The notes under the pieces: model-generated
Databases searched by the model: none
Told to the model about the DNA's origin: nothing
What the model saw: only the letters and a program-made list of their open reading frames with translations
Position numbers and translations under genes: made by a program
In this document: positions 53,844 to 63,598 of the stretch, piece after piece
How positions within the stretch are numbered: position 1 is the first letter of the stretch
How the letters are laid out: every line of letters starts with the position of its first letter
Assembly (NCBI RefSeq): GCF_002077135.1
Contig: NZ_LDOS01000001.1
Coordinates: 632,219 to 696,218 of the forward strand
Origin: Metallibacterium scheffleri
Lineage (GTDB): Bacteria > Pseudomonadota > Gammaproteobacteria > Xanthomonadales > Rhodanobacteraceae
Reading direction: 5' to 3'
DNA: 64,000 nucleotides

Positions 53844-56138
53844 ATGTCCAATCCCAATGCTCATTCGTCCAATGCGCAAGGCCCATCCCGCCATCAGAAC
53901 GGAAGCCGTTCGCAGGGGCAGGACAACAGCGCGCGAGAAATGATCTCGGCGCCTTACAACTTCGTGCCGCTGGCACCCCGCGTGCATATCCCGGCGTGGT
54001 CGCGCGAAGTCTCGCACGACTGGCCTTTCGAGGATGGTTACAGCGGTGAGCTGCATTACATCCTCACTGCCGATACGCCCTTGCTGGTCGGCGGCAAGCA
54101 GATCAAGGCCACCCAGGACAAACCCGGCAGCGTCAAACCCTTGCAATGGCCCGATGGCACCTACGCCATTCCCGGTTCCAGCCTCAAGGGCATGCTGCGC
54201 AGCGTGGTCGAAATAGCGGCCTTCGGGCGCATGCGCATGGTGGATGAAGTGCGCCCAGGGCTGCGCGACATCTCAAAAAGCGATACGGTCTATGCAACGC
54301 GCGTGCGCGACAGGGTGAAGACCGGATTCCTGTGCCGACGCAAGGATGGCGGGCAGGAGATCGTCCCTTGCAAAATGCTGCGGCTTGACCATCGTGCTCT
54401 TGAAAAAGCGCTCGGCGTCAAAGAGCCGATCTTTGCGACACGCACCTCGGTTAAAGACAAATACGAGACTTGGAGCCAGGCCTGTCGAAAGGCTGGCAAG
54501 AACCCGCGGTCGTTGCGTTTCGATCTGGGCGCAGACGCCAAGGCCCCGATACGTCTGTTCGAAGGTGCCCTCGAGGGCGTACCGGTATTCACGGGCCAGA
54601 TCAACGATAGCACCCAGCCACGTGGCAAGCGTCGCGATTTCGTGTTCTACGCGCGCGATGCATCCCATGCGATCGAGGTTTCTCGTGATGCATGGCGTGA
54701 CTTCCTGCGCATCCATGGCGATGAGGATGGCAAACCCGCCATGTCCTGGCCCGGTTACTGGAAGAACAAATATCGCGCGGGCGAGGACGTTCCTGTTTTC
54801 TATTTGCGGGACACGGTCAAGAACAAGGATCTGCTTCGCATCGGCTTGGCCTACATGCCCAAGCTGGCAGGAGATTTTTCCAGCCTCGACATGATCGAAC
54901 ATGTCAGTTGCGAGCATCTGCAACCGCCCGGCGCTCAGCATGGCTACGACCTGGCCGATCTCCTGTTCGGCGCCATCAACGGTGACTCTCAGGCGGATGC
55001 ATTGCGTGGCCGGGTCAGCTTGGAAACGGCGCATGCCTTGGACAATCCGCAGGCCGTTGCGCAGCCCGCTACGATCTTGAACGGCCCCAAGCCCAGTTAT
55101 TTTCCCAATTACATTACCCAGCAGGCCAACCCCAGCAATTGGAAGCTCAAGACTAGCCAGTACGCGACATACCTCGAGAGTAGTCAGTCCAAGGCGCCCA
55201 CTCTGCGCGGTTTCAAGCGGTATCCCGTGCGGCCCTTGAGCGATGCGCAGGTGCAGTCGCTCACTGACGAGCAACTCAAGAATCGCAAGGTGCAAATCGA
55301 GTTGCATACCCTGGCGCCGGAAAGCCGGTTTGCCGGGCGCATCGTGTTTCACAACCTCAAGCCGGAGGAGCTGGGCGCATTGCTTTGGGCGCTGACCTGG
55401 GGCGGCAAGACGCATCTGCGCCACAGCCTGGGCATGGGCAAGCCGTTTGGTTTCGGGCAAGTGCATTTCACTCTGGATACCGACCAGAGCCGGCTCATTC
55501 CGAACGATCCTGCGATCCCCGAGGCTGCCCTGGATGCAGCGCGCCGCGCCGATTTCGTGGCAGCGTTCGCGGCACATATGGAGGCCTCGTTCCCTCAGTG
55601 GGAACAGTCACCGCAGCTACTCAACCTCTGCGCCATGGCCGATCCGGCCGCTGCCTGCAAATTGCCCGTGGGCATGCCGTTGCGCCATATGCGTCTTGAG
55701 GCAAAGGGAAAAGTCAACGAATTTCAAACCGCCAAGCAAGGCAACTCCGTATTGGCCGACTATGCCGTTGCCAGCGGCTACATCCCTGCCACGCACTATC
55801 AGCCAACGCAGGGCAAGCCACACGGTGCAGTGACTGTCTCGGTGGACAATAAGGCGGTGCCAGCAGGGGCCACGGCACCCACGGCATACGCTACGACGCT
55901 CAACACCTGGCCCAATGCCAAACTCAAATGGGAGCCCGGGCCCTGCCGATTGACGGCCACGCTGGCTGGCAAAGGCAAGCCCGCAGTGAGAGAGCAAGCC
56001 ACACGGTTACTCGATGCCTTGCCCGAGCCACAGCGCGAACGCCTGCGCAAGAAAGGCGAGCTTGCCGGTGTCGAGGTCGAAGTCGAGGCGCAGGGCAATC
56101 GCCTCACCATCGTCGGGCTGATTTGGCCAGCAGGCTGA
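53844..56138 (+). CDS. Large RAMP protein, TIGR03986-type
   Basis: A 764-residue protein. A polar N-terminus (1-30, SNPNAHSSNAQGP) precedes RAMP elements: TYAIPGSSLKGMLRSVVEIA (about 112), and the Gly-rich GKTHLRHSLGMGKPFGFGQV (about 525). This size, composition and place after Csx19 match TIGR03986 RAMP proteins of type III systems. It is the last gene of the interference operon. GAGG eight bases before the ATG supports the start. Confidence 0.8.
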   Translation: MSNPNAHSSNAQGPSRHQNGSRSQGQDNSAREMISAPYNFVPLAPRVHIPAWSREVSHDWPFEDGYSGELHYILTADTPLLVGGKQIKATQDKPGSVKPLQWPDGTYAIPGSSLKGMLRSVVEIAAFGRMRMVDEVRPGLRDISKSDTVYATRVRDRVKTGFLCRRKDGGQEIVPCKMLRLDHRALEKALGVKEPIFATRTSVKDKYETWSQACRKAGKNPRSLRFDLGADAKAPIRLFEGALEGVPVFTGQINDSTQPRGKRRDFVFYARDASHAIEVSRDAWRDFLRIHGDEDGKPAMSWPGYWKNKYRAGEDVPVFYLRDTVKNKDLLRIGLAYMPKLAGDFSSLDMIEHVSCEHLQPPGAQHGYDLADLLFGAINGDSQADALRGRVSLETAHALDNPQAVAQPATILNGPKPSYFPNYITQQANPSNWKLKTSQYATYLESSQSKAPTLRGFKRYPVRPLSDAQVQSLTDEQLKNRKVQIELHTLAPESRFAGRIVFHNLKPEELGALLWALTWGGKTHLRHSLGMGKPFGFGQVHFTLDTDQSRLIPNDPAIPEAALDAARRADFVAAFAAHMEASFPQWEQSPQLLNLCAMADPAAACKLPVGMPLRHMRLEAKGKVNEFQTAKQGNSVLADYAVASGYIPATHYQPTQGKPHGAVTVSVDNKAVPAGATAPTAYATTLNTWPNAKLKWEPGPCRLTATLAGKGKPAVREQATRLLDALPEPQRERLRKKGELAGVEVEVEAQGNRLTIVGLIWPAG

Positions 56139-56226
56139 GCGCGCAGAGACGTTATTCCGCGGCCATGGGGCGTGTCAGGTTTTTTGTGTGTGAGGCGGTT
56201 TTGCTTCTGCGCTGACAGGGCCGTGG

Positions 56227-56518
56227 TCAGGGCCGTGCCAGCGTGAAGCGGTCTTCGTAGAGTATCGCGAACTGATTCATCGCCTCCTTCCAGTCTTTGG
56301 CTGCGCGGCCCCAGTCGGCGGTGATGTTGCGTAGCGCCAGGCAGATCAGCTTGCTGGCCGCGTCGTCGCTGGGGAAATGGCCGCGGGTCTTGATGATCTT
56401 GCGCAGCCGTGCATTGCGCTCTCGATGGCGTTGGTGGTGTAGATCACCTTGCGCACGGCCGGAGGGAATGCGAAGAACCGGATGACCCGGTCCCAGGCGC
56501 GGCGCCAGCCGCCGCACA
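56227..56518 (-). pseudogene. IS256-family transposase fragment
   Basis: The C-terminal end of an IS256-type transposase: [20 protein letters not shown] in one frame, then after a frameshift near 56425 [20 protein letters not shown] and LRNITADWGRAAKDWKEAMN in another, ending DRFTLARP. The N-terminal two thirds are missing. It marks old transposition at the right edge of the type III operon. Confidence 0.8.
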
Positions 56519-56957
56519 GCATCATCGGCGCGATCCGCGGCAAACTTGTCACTTGCGTACTGCTGAGCAAGCGCATCCATTCTGTGCCTATCCATCACAG
56601 TCTGGATGCGCCTCATGACCTTGTATCTGCTCAACTCTCCCGTACTCACCACGATAGGCACGTTCCGCTTCACGCCCTTGGACGTTTCTGCCGCACGTGC
56701 GCGCGCAGCGTGCGGGTTTACCTCGGCCATCGGTCACGCGGGTGCGGCATCGCGCATGGGTCAACTGCTCGAGTGCGACGTGCCGATGCAGCGCGTCGAT
56801 GTACGCATGCAGCCTGGTGATGCCGCGCTGGTCTTGCGCCTGCTGCGGCGTCTTCCCGAAGGACGCATACTCGAGCACGCCGAGCTGGCTGCCTGGCCGC
56901 ATGAGCTCGCGCTGCTTGAACGCGTGTCTTGAACCAGACCTGAGGCTGCTTACAGCG
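56519..56957. other. Decayed sequence between IS256 remnant and helicase gene
   Basis: Minus-strand frames include HAFKQRELMRPGSQLGVLEY and [20 protein letters not shown], which look like fragments of former coding DNA but match no family I can name. No intact gene is seen. Confidence 0.4.
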
Positions 56958-59918
56958 TCAATCTTCTGGCCGGTCAGGCCGTTGACACTGGACAACTTGC
57001 TCGGCTGGCCCCGGCGCCGCGATCGCATGACGCAATCCGATCACAGGCCATGCATCGCTGCCGGTGGTGACCCAGGCCAGGTTGAAGGCGTTGTCCAGAT
57101 CCACCCAGCCTGTCGTGCTGTCTGCTTGCGGTGATGCGCGCAGCTTCATGGCCGGATTGGGCATGTAGTAGCCTTGCTGGACCCGCACCCACAGTTGTCG
57201 TGAGGGGCGATAGTTCGCGCCGAGCTCCGCGCGTGCGAGCACGTGGTTGATGTAGGTGCGCTTGCGCCGCGCGGCGGGCCACAGGGCTTCGGGTAAGGTT
57301 TCCAGCACGGCCAGGATGGCGTCGGCGAAGAAGCCGCGGCGATAGCGCTGTATTGGCAGCGGTCGCGGGCTGACGCGCATGCCCAAGGTTTTCAGCCCCG
57401 CCAGCATGACGCTGAGCACCCAGTATTCCGCTTGCGATCGTTCGAGGCGCACCAAACGGTGGTCGACCTGCACATCGAGCGCGCCCGGTGCCAAACGCTC
57501 GAACAAGCTCCCCAGGGCATTGCGCGCCGTACCCGGATCCTCGATGGCGACATTGAGCGCTGCCAGCCACGGCGTATGTCCGAAGTCATCAGCCTGTTCG
57601 GGACTGGCGCCACGGGACAACAATGCATCGACCAGTGGGAGGTTGCCCGCCTGCGCGGCGCACATCAGGGGCGTTCCCCCGGTCGGTGTCAGGTGGTCGA
57701 CGCCATATCGATCGCCATCGGCCAGCACCTCCTTGATGTTGCGTGCCGCATAAGGGCGCAACCAGCGCTCACGCTGGTTGGCGATCGCGCGCAAGACCGG
57801 TTGGTCGGCGCGCTCGATGAAACCGCGCGTGAGCGGGATGCCGCCGAGGGCGCCTTGCGGCGCGAGGCTGAGGGCAGGCGCAAAGCGTGTCGTCTCCGCG
57901 AGTTGTTCGATCCAGGCATGCTGGCCGTGCCAGAGGGCGTAATCGAACAGGGTCTGCCGGAGTTTGTTGGAAGGATCGCGCGGGTCCAGCGCCCGCGGCA
58001 GCAGTTCACGGATCAGCGCTTCCGACCAAGGCTTCCAGGGTGTCGGCTTGGCCTGCAGGAACGTCGCGCGAATGGCATCGGCTTGTTCCTGCTTGCCCTG
58101 CTGCTCCAGCTTGCGCGCCTCCTGTGCCCATTCATCGACACTGGAGCGGCTGGCTGCGAGATCCAGCGGCTGACCCGGGCGCAAGCCGAGCAGATCCAGC
58201 AGGGAATGGCGCGGATCGGATTCGACCAGGATCAGGCTCTCGCTGGCGCGCGTGAGCGCGACGTACAGGGCGTTGACGTAAAACTTGTACAGCTCGAGCG
58301 ACTTGTCGGCCTTGTCGCGCGCCCTGCGAAAGCTCAGGTCGTCCTGGTTCAGACCACGCTCGGAAATGCCTTCGGCAATCTCGGCGAAGGCCGCGCGCTG
58401 GCTGGAGACCAGATCGAACAACACCACATGCGGGTATTCGAGGCCCTTGGCCTCGTGGACCGAGAACACCAGCGGCGTGTGGAACTGCGCCTTGGCGGCG
58501 GGCTTGTCCTCATCGCGCAGCACGATCACGGCATGACGCGCCGAGGTCCGTGTGCGCGCATCGATCTCGCGCAGTGTCGCCGAGGTGGCGTCCAGGAGCT
58601 GGACGGTGCCGATTTCGCGGGTGGCGCACTCGATCAGGAAGCTGCTTTCTCGATCGACCGAGCCGAAGCGGGCGTGCTTGATCTTGAGCAGGCGGTTGCC
58701 GAGCTGGGTCACCGCTTGGGTGTTGCGGAAATTGGCACGCAACAACGCGACGGGCTGCGTGGTGTCCGGGCTTGCATCACGCCCTTCCCAGAACAGCGCA
58801 CGCACCGCCGCCCAGGAAAAGAAGTTCGGGTGCACGATCTGGTGCGTATCCCCGCACAACAGGAAAGCATCCGGATGTTTCAGGCAGGCCAGGATCAGCG
58901 CCAGCTGGGCGCGGGTGAGATCCTGCACCTCGTCGATGACGGCAAAGTCGTACACCGGCTCGGCCAGTGGCATCCAGGCGTGCGCGATCTGGTTGAGATC
59001 GAACAGGCCGGCCTCCTTCAGCCAGGCGCTGTAGCGGCCATACAGGCCATGCACGACCGCGCGTGCCGGACCCTGCGGGATCAGCGACTGGCGCACACCC
59101 AAGGCCTGATAGGCCGCCAGATCCAGCGCTGAACGAGGCGCGGCACCGATGACGCCGCGGAACTCCTCGAACAAGGCATGTGCATCCAACTCCTTGAGTT
59201 CGCCGCGCAGAACTTGCCGGTGGCGCTCGAACCAGCCGCGGAAATCGGCAAAACGGACTTCCCGTCCTTCCGGGATCTGCAGTGTCTCCAGGCACTCGCG
59301 GAGGCTCAGGAACTCGACCGCCTGATCCTCATTGACATAGCCGTGCGCGTCATAGAGGGAACGGGCGCTCTGCGCGAGATAGGCGGAGAGGGTGACGTAG
59401 AGCACGCGGCCGCTGGCTTGACGCAGCTTGGCCAGGGTCACGGCGGTCTTGCCCGAGCCCGCTGGACCGACCAGCACGGCCGGCGGCGGCAGCTGAAGTG
59501 CCGCCTCCTGTGCATCGTCGAACACGATGGGCTTGTCCAGCAGCTCGAACGCGCTGCGCTCGGGATGCAACCAGCGCAGCGTCGGTGCCGCCGGCTCGGG
59601 CGTGACGTCGATTCGATCCTGCTGGGAATCCGCTTCGATGCGCGCCGGGTCGATGCGTGCGCCGCGCAGGAAGCGCGACTTCTCATAGGCGTGCTGGGGA
59701 ATCACCTCCAGCAGCAGGCAGACCGTCTCACCGGCATGGCGCACGAACTGCAGCAACAGACGATTGCTGTCATCCAGACGCGCGCGCCAGTAGGGCGTGG
59801 GCGCGAGCTTCTTGATCTGGGCACTGTGGAAGTCCTCGCGGATCAGCGCCTGGCGGACTTTGTCGAAGGCTTTCTGGACTCGTCGTGTGTCGAGACCACG
59901 GTAGTGAAGGACGCGCAT
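56958..59918 (-). CDS. UvrD-like helicase with RelE-like start and ankyrin tail
   Basis: A 986-residue protein. Residues 1-85 (LHYRGLDTRRVQKAFDKVRQ ... YWRARLDDSNRLLLQF) resemble a ParE/RelE-fold domain. The SF1 helicase core follows: Walker A VLVGPAGSGKTAV (about 150), FAVIDEVQDLTRAQLALILA (motif II), GDTHQIVH (III), VHEAKGLEYPHVVLFDLV (V) and LYVALTRASESLILV (VI). At about 725-800, two ankyrin-like repeats appear (GTPLMCAAQAGNLPLVDALL, GHTPWLAALNVAI). A defence role is inferred from context. The 3' end overlaps degraded IS sequence. Confidence 0.75.
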   Translation of the reverse strand: MRVLHYRGLDTRRVQKAFDKVRQALIREDFHSAQIKKLAPTPYWRARLDDSNRLLLQFVRHAGETVCLLLEVIPQHAYEKSRFLRGARIDPARIEADSQQDRIDVTPEPAAPTLRWLHPERSAFELLDKPIVFDDAQEAALQLPPPAVLVGPAGSGKTAVTLAKLRQASGRVLYVTLSAYLAQSARSLYDAHGYVNEDQAVEFLSLRECLETLQIPEGREVRFADFRGWFERHRQVLRGELKELDAHALFEEFRGVIGAAPRSALDLAAYQALGVRQSLIPQGPARAVVHGLYGRYSAWLKEAGLFDLNQIAHAWMPLAEPVYDFAVIDEVQDLTRAQLALILACLKHPDAFLLCGDTHQIVHPNFFSWAAVRALFWEGRDASPDTTQPVALLRANFRNTQAVTQLGNRLLKIKHARFGSVDRESSFLIECATREIGTVQLLDATSATLREIDARTRTSARHAVIVLRDEDKPAAKAQFHTPLVFSVHEAKGLEYPHVVLFDLVSSQRAAFAEIAEGISERGLNQDDLSFRRARDKADKSLELYKFYVNALYVALTRASESLILVESDPRHSLLDLLGLRPGQPLDLAASRSSVDEWAQEARKLEQQGKQEQADAIRATFLQAKPTPWKPWSEALIRELLPRALDPRDPSNKLRQTLFDYALWHGQHAWIEQLAETTRFAPALSLAPQGALGGIPLTRGFIERADQPVLRAIANQRERWLRPYAARNIKEVLADGDRYGVDHLTPTGGTPLMCAAQAGNLPLVDALLSRGASPEQADDFGHTPWLAALNVAIEDPGTARNALGSLFERLAPGALDVQVDHRLVRLERSQAEYWVLSVMLAGLKTLGMRVSPRPLPIQRYRRGFFADAILAVLETLPEALWPAARRKRTYINHVLARAELGANYRPSRQLWVRVQQGYYMPNPAMKLRASPQADSTTGWVDLDNAFNLAWVTTGSDAWPVIGLRHAIAAPGPAEQVVQCQRPDRPED

Positions 59919-60286
59919 CGGGTGATGCTAACAGCGCAAAGCTTCTTTGAATCCCATCGTGAATCGCCTCAAGGCGGAATGCGTCACGCGCCAGGTGTGA
60001 TCTGCAGCCAGGATGTTCACTGACTGCGCGCCATGAATCGCCTGCGCACTCATGCAAGCGCGTGCGCGGTCATTGCCGAGCCCATGCGGGCGCATCGGGC
60101 TTGCCCTCATGCATCGCGATTGCTGCACCCTGCGATTCAGTGCGTTCAGCGACCGTTTCGCCGTTGAGATCGATCGACGTCGATTGACGTCCATGATGAT
60201 CGCGCGTCCCGCTCTTGCCACAGCGCAAACGTGTGCTTTCTTGAATTCACGTGGAGCAGCCGCTTCGCCCAACTCAGGAGACGACG
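59919..60286. other. Intergenic region between helicase and integrative element
   Basis: 368 bp with no gene. GATCGACGTC and GATTGACGTC are near-identical decamers at about 60171-60193. The divergent helicase and integrase-module promoters must lie here, and possibly the element's attachment site, but no repeat of it was found in the window. Confidence 0.45.
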
Positions 60287-60745
60287 ATGAAAACCGCAAC
60301 CCAGCCGCTGACCCCGGCTACTCAGGACGCGCAACCGGACACGCACGTGTCGCGCCGTGCATCGTATCGCACGCCGCGTCGCAACCATCAGCAGGTCGGT
60401 CAGGCATCGCCCGCTCCGGCACATCCGCCGGTCGCGGTGCCACCGCAAGATCCGCCTGCCACCCGCGCGTCGGCGATTCCCTACCTGCTCGGTCCTGCCG
60501 CGACGCCGCCGGACGTGTCCAAGTTCGAAGTGATCACCACCGATAAGGTGGCCGAGCGCCTGGGCTATGCCAAGTGCACGATCCGCAACACCTGGATCGA
60601 TGTCGTGCTGTTCGAGAACGTGCACTTCATCAAGCCGCGCCGGAAGTATCTCTTCCTGTGGGAGAACATCGTGCGCGACCTGCCCTACATGGGCCAGTGC
60701 GGCACGCTGATCCCGATGGCCAACGGGGGCTACGCACGTGGGTAA
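60287..60745 (+). CDS. DNA-binding accessory protein of the integrase
   Basis: A 152-residue protein with a disordered, Pro/Gln/Arg-rich N-terminus (1-80) and a C-terminal helix-turn-helix-like region (TTDKVAERLGYAKCTIRNTW, about 85-105). Such genes directly upstream of a tyrosine recombinase often act as recombination directionality factors. CAGGAG precedes the ATG, and the stop overlaps the integrase start by 8 bp. Confidence 0.6.
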   Translation: MKTATQPLTPATQDAQPDTHVSRRASYRTPRRNHQQVGQASPAPAHPPVAVPPQDPPATRASAIPYLLGPAATPPDVSKFEVITTDKVAERLGYAKCTIRNTWIDVVLFENVHFIKPRRKYLFLWENIVRDLPYMGQCGTLIPMANGGYARG

Positions 60746-62012
60746 GGTGCGTACCCGCATCGAGTCCGGGAAGTTGTTCGTCGATTTCCGCTATCGCGGT
60801 CAGCGGTGCCGAGAGCAGACGGACTTTGCCGACACGCCGGCCAATCGCCGGCTGCTGCAAGGCCTGCTCAAGCGCATCGAGCGCGCGATCAGCGAGGGCA
60901 GCTTCGTGTATTCGGCATTTTTCCCGGACAGTCCGCGTGCCGCACTCATGGCGGCGCCGGGCTTGCCCCCGGCCATCCACGGCGCCCTTGGCACACCGCC
61001 GGGCGTGCCGATGCCGGCGACCATGACGAGCAGCAATGCCACCGCTCTCGCCGCGGCGCCTGTCTTCGCCACCTTTGCCGAAACCTGGTACGCGGAGATG
61101 ACGCCGCAGTGGCGAGGTCGCTACCGCGAGAACGTCCGCGCGGTGTTGGACCGGGATCTGTTGCCACGCTTCGGCACGCAGCCGCTGGCCCGGATCGGCA
61201 AGGCCGAGGTATTGGCCCTGCGCGCCAAGCTGGCGCAGCGCCCCGGCAAGCAAGGCACCCTTGGGCCGGCGCGCATCAACAAGATCCTCGGCGTGCTGCG
61301 ACAGATCCTCAACGAGGCCGCCGATCGCTTCGGCCTGGTGCCCGCGTTCCGCGGCATCAAGCCCCTGAAGCTGCCGCGCAGCGAGGTGCAGCCCTTCACC
61401 CTGGAGGAGGTGCAGCGCATCCTGGCCATGGTGCGACCGGATTACCGGCATTACCTGACGGTGCGCTTCTTCACCGGCCTGCGCACGGGCGAGATCAACG
61501 CCCTGATGTGGGAGCACATCGACTTCACGCGCAGCCAGATCCTGGTGCGCCAGACCCTGGTCGATGGCGAGGCCACGCCCGGCGGCAAGACGCTCGGCTC
61601 GGTGCGCGATGTGCCCATGCTGCCGATGGTGCGTCAGGCGCTGGAAGCGCAGTTCCAGCAGCGTCGGCCGGACGTGTCCTGGGTGTTCGCCACGCGCGAG
61701 GGCGGACCGATCGATGGCCACAACTTCAACAACCGCATCTGGCTGCCGCTGCTGCGCTACCTCAGCCTGAAACCGCGCCGCCCGTACCAGACCCGGCATA
61801 CCGCCGCGACCCTGATGCTGGCCGCCGGCGAGAACCCGGAGTGGATCGCCCGCGTGCTGGGTCACGCCAACACCGAGATGCTGTTCAAGGTCTACAGCCG
61901 CTTCGTGCCCAACCTGACCCGGCGCGATGGCCTCGCCCTGGCCGGGTTGTTGGAGCAGCGGCCGTTGTCCGTGATCCCTGTCAAGGAGGACGTCATGACG
62001 CCACCCAGCTAA
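60738..62012 (+). CDS. Tyrosine recombinase (integrase)
   Basis: A 424-residue phage/ICE-type integrase. An N-terminal arm-binding domain (1-75) with GKLFVDFRYRGQRCREQTDF precedes an SAM-like core-binding domain (about 110-215). In the catalytic domain, FFTGLRTGEINALMWEH holds the first Arg, TRHTAATLMLAAG the His and second Arg, and LGHANTEMLFKVYSR the nucleophilic Tyr. It starts at GTG within the previous gene's end. Confidence 0.9.
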   Translation: MGKVRTRIESGKLFVDFRYRGQRCREQTDFADTPANRRLLQGLLKRIERAISEGSFVYSAFFPDSPRAALMAAPGLPPAIHGALGTPPGVPMPATMTSSNATALAAAPVFATFAETWYAEMTPQWRGRYRENVRAVLDRDLLPRFGTQPLARIGKAEVLALRAKLAQRPGKQGTLGPARINKILGVLRQILNEAADRFGLVPAFRGIKPLKLPRSEVQPFTLEEVQRILAMVRPDYRHYLTVRFFTGLRTGEINALMWEHIDFTRSQILVRQTLVDGEATPGGKTLGSVRDVPMLPMVRQALEAQFQQRRPDVSWVFATREGGPIDGHNFNNRIWLPLLRYLSLKPRRPYQTRHTAATLMLAAGENPEWIARVLGHANTEMLFKVYSRFVPNLTRRDGLALAGLLEQRPLSVIPVKEDVMTPPS

Positions 62013-62040
62013 CCCACTGGCCGGCCGCCACCGGCAGTCC

Positions 62041-62080
62041 ACCGAAGTTCCCCGAAGTCTCCCGAAGTTCCCCCGAGTGA
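62041..62080. repeat. Tandem decamer repeat (CCCGAAGTTC)
   Basis: Four adjacent 10-bp units (ACCGAAGTTC, CCCGAAGTCT, CCCGAAGTTC, CCCCGAGTGA) follow the integrase gene. They may be binding sites for the integrase or an accessory protein. Confidence 0.6.
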
Positions 62081-62128
62081 GCCCATGCACGGGCGCGTAC
62101 GCAACAACCCACCACAAGGAGTTTTGCC

Positions 62129-62980
62129 ATGAATACGACGACCCTGACCAATCCCCTGTTGCGCAGTGAATCGCTCCCGGATGTCTACAGCAGCGAGGGC
62201 ATTCTCGCCTGGGGCCGCGCGCACCCGGCGTTGCCGAGCGGCGTCTCGCTGATCAACGCTGGCGGCATCACCCCGGTCGAGTGCTGGGCCGAGGGGCCGC
62301 GTGACCATGCCACCACGATCGACTTCGCCGAGGTCGAGCTGCTGCGCACGGCACAGGGTGTGATGCACCTGGTCGAGGCCCGGCGCACGGCCGATTTCGA
62401 TCCGCTGGCGCAGGTGCCCGGTGCGTTCTGCTGCATCCCGCTGGCCATCGAGCAGCTGCGCGGCACTGTCGATGCCATGGACACCCCGGCGCTGCAGGAT
62501 TTCATCCGTACGGTATTCAAGGTCCCAGTGATCTTCTATCGCTACTGGACCGCGCCGGCCGGTGCGCACCACGCCTATCCGGGCGGACTGATCGAGCACA
62601 GCCTGCATGTGATGGAGATCGTGCAGCGCACGCTGCGCAAACAGGCACTGGCCGATCAAGGCGTCGAGCCCGCGGCACGCGACCTGGCCCTCACGGCCGC
62701 GCTGCTGCACGAGGTCGGCAAGACGGCGGCCTACGACGCCCAGGGTGGCCGCACCGAGCATTGCCGCCGGATCGGGCACGAGCTGCTCGGCGTCGAGTTG
62801 CTGTGGCCGGCCCTGCTGGCGATGCGTCAGGAGTCCCCGCTGCTGGCCGATGGGCTGCACGTGTTGCTGACGAATCGGACGTACTTCGCCGAGAGCCCGC
62901 TGCCGCTGCGCCGGCTCAGCGATCTGCTGCGCTGGGCGGACAACAAGAGCGCGGCCAGCGCCGGTGCCCCGCAAGACTGA
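62129..62980 (+). CDS. HD-domain / TraI_2-like protein
   Basis: A 283-residue protein. HHAYPGGLIEHSLHVMEIVQ and LLHEVGKTAAYDAQGG carry the paired His and HE(V)GK signature of HD phosphohydrolases, in the form seen in TraI_2-type proteins of integrative elements. AAGGAG precedes the ATG by 9 bp. It is the first cargo gene after the integrase and probably belongs to the element's maintenance or transfer set. Confidence 0.7.
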   Translation: MNTTTLTNPLLRSESLPDVYSSEGILAWGRAHPALPSGVSLINAGGITPVECWAEGPRDHATTIDFAEVELLRTAQGVMHLVEARRTADFDPLAQVPGAFCCIPLAIEQLRGTVDAMDTPALQDFIRTVFKVPVIFYRYWTAPAGAHHAYPGGLIEHSLHVMEIVQRTLRKQALADQGVEPAARDLALTAALLHEVGKTAAYDAQGGRTEHCRRIGHELLGVELLWPALLAMRQESPLLADGLHVLLTNRTYFAESPLPLRRLSDLLRWADNKSAASAGAPQD

Positions 62981-62991
62981 ACGACCCCGGC

Positions 62992-63022
62992 GCCGTCGCA
63001 GCCTGTGCGACGGCGTCGTTTT
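62992..63022 (+). terminator. Rho-independent terminator after the HD gene
   Basis: GCCGTCGCA and TGCGACGGC form a perfect 9-bp stem with a GCCTG loop, followed by GTCGTTTT. The same GTCGCAGCCTGTGCGAC core also appears at the left end of the IS1595 element (40519-40535). Confidence 0.8.
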
Positions 63023-63062
63023 GCAATACACCCCCCCCATCATTGCCACAGCGGAGGTTGCC

Positions 63063-63491
63063 ATGAGCAAGGACACTGAGCGGAAGCCCGGAGCGGACGA
63101 ACTGATGCATCCCGTCGAGCGGGAGCTTGCGGCGGAGGATGCGCAGAACGCGGTCGGTGCGGCTGCAGATGAGGCCGCCGCGCAGTGCGACGTGTTGGAC
63201 TTCGGGCCCTACGGTCTCATGGACCGGCGCACCTGGGCGCGCATTCTGTTCGGCTTTGCGCTGATCCTGGCCTACATCCTCGTAACCACCGGGCTGGCCT
63301 GGGGCGTCGCACGCATGATCTTCGGTATCTGGGGCGTGCCGGCGGGTGAGGGTTTCCAGGGTAGCTACGGCCTGTATCTGCTCACCTTGGCGGGATGCGG
63401 GTTTTTCCTGACCCCGCTCGTACTGCTGGCGGGGACTCTCGTCTGCTGGTGGGCCTATTGGCTGGGCGAATTCTTCTGGCCCCTGTCTTGA
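63063..63491 (+). CDS. 142-residue membrane protein
   Basis: An acidic soluble N-terminus (1-55) is followed by two or three hydrophobic segments (WARILFGFALILAYILVTTG, YGLYLLTLAGCGFFLTPLVL, LVCWWAYWLGEFFW). GGAGGTT precedes the ATG. No family is recognised; it belongs to the integrative element by position. Confidence 0.65.
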   Translation: MSKDTERKPGADELMHPVERELAAEDAQNAVGAAADEAAAQCDVLDFGPYGLMDRRTWARILFGFALILAYILVTTGLAWGVARMIFGIWGVPAGEGFQGSYGLYLLTLAGCGFFLTPLVLLAGTLVCWWAYWLGEFFWPLS

Positions 63492-63598
63492 TCCTCGGAC
63501 GACAACGAATCGATGCACTGATCGCGCAGTGCGCAACGGATCGTTGGCCCGGCCGGACGACCTGAAGAGCCAACCGCAACGCTATGGGAGATCGCACG

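Noticed and set aside
57432-59132. Plus-strand open frame opposite the UvrD-like gene
   Set aside because: Antisense shadow; the minus strand carries all helicase motifs.
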